NCBI GenBank assembly: GCA_003526065.1
Contig: DQBD01000130.1
Coordinates: 1-6,047 of the forward strand
Source of the DNA: Gammaproteobacteria bacterium
GTDB lineage: Bacteria; Pseudomonadota; Gammaproteobacteria; Immundisolibacterales; Immundisolibacteraceae
Reading direction: 5' to 3'
DNA: 6,047 bases
Translations under genes and position numbers: made by a program
The notes under the pieces: generated by a model
The model's input: only the letters and a program-made list of their open reading frames with translations
Told to the model about the DNA's origin: nothing
Database searches by the model: none
Shown here: positions 5,337 through 6,047 of the stretch, one piece after another
How positions within the stretch are numbered: position 1 is the stretch's first letter
Layout of the letters: the number at the start of each line of letters is the position of its first letter

Positions 5337-5365
5337 ATGCTAGACAGCACTCACGCGCTTGTCAA
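5337..5365 (-). promoter_or_regulatory. Strong sigma-70 promoter of the small RNA
   Basis: On the minus strand the consensus TTGACA (5365-5360), a 17-base spacer and TAGCAT (5342-5337, 4/6) form the best sigma-70 promoter in the window. The predicted start, seven bases below the -10 box, is G5329, exactly the first base of the 5' stem-loop. It faces htpX, not the hydrolase. Confidence 0.8.
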
Positions 5366-5403
5366 CATTTTTTTCTGCGACCGCAAATATTTTGGAGCCA
5401 CCC

Positions 5404-6047
5404 TTGCAAGACGTCATCGAATATCTCGACCGCGGCCCGCATCACATCGCCTACCGCCGGCTGTTTGGCCGCACGCCGGGCGTCATGTTCTGCGGCGGCT
5501 TCATGTCCGACATGACCGGCAGCAAGGCCACTGCGCTGGCCACCCACTGCGCCGCGCAGCGTCGGGCCTTCGTGCGCTTCGACTATGCCGGCCATGGCGC
5601 CTCGGGCGGGCACTTCGAGGACGGCACCATCAGCCAGTGGCGCGACGACGCCCTGACGGCGCTGGACGCGCTCACCGAGGGCCCGCAGGTCGTCGTCGGG
5701 TCCTCGATGGGCGGCTGGATCGCTCTGTTGCTGGCCCTGGCCCGCCCCCAGCGCGTACGCGGACTGGTCCTGCTGGCGCCGGCGCCGGACTTCACGCAGA
5801 CCATCCTCGACCACGAACTGTCGCCCACCGAGCGCGAGCGCCTGCAGCGCGACGGGCGCATCGAACGGCCGTCCGAGTATAGCGAACAGCCCTATGTGAT
5901 CACCCGGCGGCTGATCGAGGACGGCCAGCGCCACCGGCTGCTCGATGCGCCCATCGCGCTGTCGTGTCCGGTGCGCATCGTGCACGGCATGCGCGACAGC
6001 GACGTCGCCTGGCAACAGTCCATCACGCTGATCGAACGCCTGCAGGG
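5404..6047 (+). CDS. Alpha/beta hydrolase, 3' end beyond window
   Basis: The first 214 codons of a serine hydrolase of the alpha/beta fold are visible. FCGGFMSDMTGSKA at residues 29-42 provides the oxyanion region, FDYAGHGASGG lies at 59-69, the nucleophile elbow GSSMGGW has Ser101, LVLLAPAPDF follows at 121-130, and HGMRDSDVAW at 194-203 carries the probable catalytic Asp198. The catalytic His is expected beyond the window. The GFMSDMTGSKA and VGSSMGGWIALLLAL blocks recall ABHD10, a thioesterase/esterase, and its bacterial relatives; the substrate is unknown. There is no signal peptide, so it is cytoplasmic. The start is a TTG at 5404 with GGAG at 5394-5397, six bases upstream; another TTG at 5392 lacks such a site, and the first in-frame ATG would cut into the fold. 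Confidence 0.87.
   Translation, partial: MQDVIEYLDRGPHHIAYRRLFGRTPGVMFCGGFMSDMTGSKATALATHCAAQRRAFVRFDYAGHGASGGHFEDGTISQWRDDALTALDALTEGPQVVVGSSMGGWIALLLALARPQRVRGLVLLAPAPDFTQTILDHELSPTERERLQRDGRIERPSEYSEQPYVITRRLIEDGQRHRLLDAPIALSCPVRIVHGMRDSDVAWQQSITLIERLQ

Noticed and set aside
5319..5882. Plus-strand open frame of 187 codons over the hydrolase region
   Set aside because: It is out of frame with the alpha/beta hydrolase, whose motifs are continuous in the frame beginning at 5404; the shadow frame gives Arg/Pro/Ala-rich low-complexity protein.

Overview
The window looks like chromosomal DNA from a high-GC gammaproteobacterium. ThyA, ApaG, ThiS, ThiG, TrmB, HtpX and a DUF1015 protein are all full-family matches, and thiS-thiG-trmB order is familiar from pseudomonads and relatives. 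I cannot name the genus from sequence alone. No mobile element, tRNA, rRNA or CRISPR array is visible. Codon use and GC look even across the genes. The exception is an AT-rich island of about 70 bases upstream of htpX.

Layout. (1) 1-533, minus: the N-terminal two thirds of thymidylate synthase, cut by the window edge. (2) 581-2831, plus: a same-strand run apaG, thiS, thiG, trmB. apaG and thyA diverge from a 47-base gap. thiS and thiG make the thiazole half of thiamine. thiG and trmB overlap by 8 bases. thiS and thiG are separated by 162 bases full of hairpins, one of which is a close match to a CsrA/RsmA binding hairpin. (3) 2832-2884: a convergent gap with two GC-rich hairpins. (4) 2885-5057, minus: a DUF1015 protein and, upstream of it, the membrane protease HtpX. 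A textbook intrinsic terminator lies between them. (5) 5058-5403: a regulatory gap. It holds a sigma-32-type promoter for htpX, the AT-rich island, and on the minus strand a complete small transcription unit of about 76 nt. That unit has a consensus -35 box, a 17-base spacer, a -10 box, a 5' stem-loop, a C/U-rich linker resembling an anti-Shine-Dalgarno sequence, and an intrinsic terminator. I read it as a previously unannotated small RNA, or alternatively as an attenuated long leader of htpX. (6) 5404-6047, plus: the first 214 codons of an alpha/beta hydrolase with a TTG start, cut by the window edge.

The protein genes are ordinary housekeeping and stress genes. The interest is in the control elements: the small RNA candidate, the CsrA-like hairpin before thiG, the heat-shock promoter of htpX, the terminator in front of the DUF1015 gene, and the tight thyA/apaG divergence where neither gene has a visible Shine-Dalgarno sequence.
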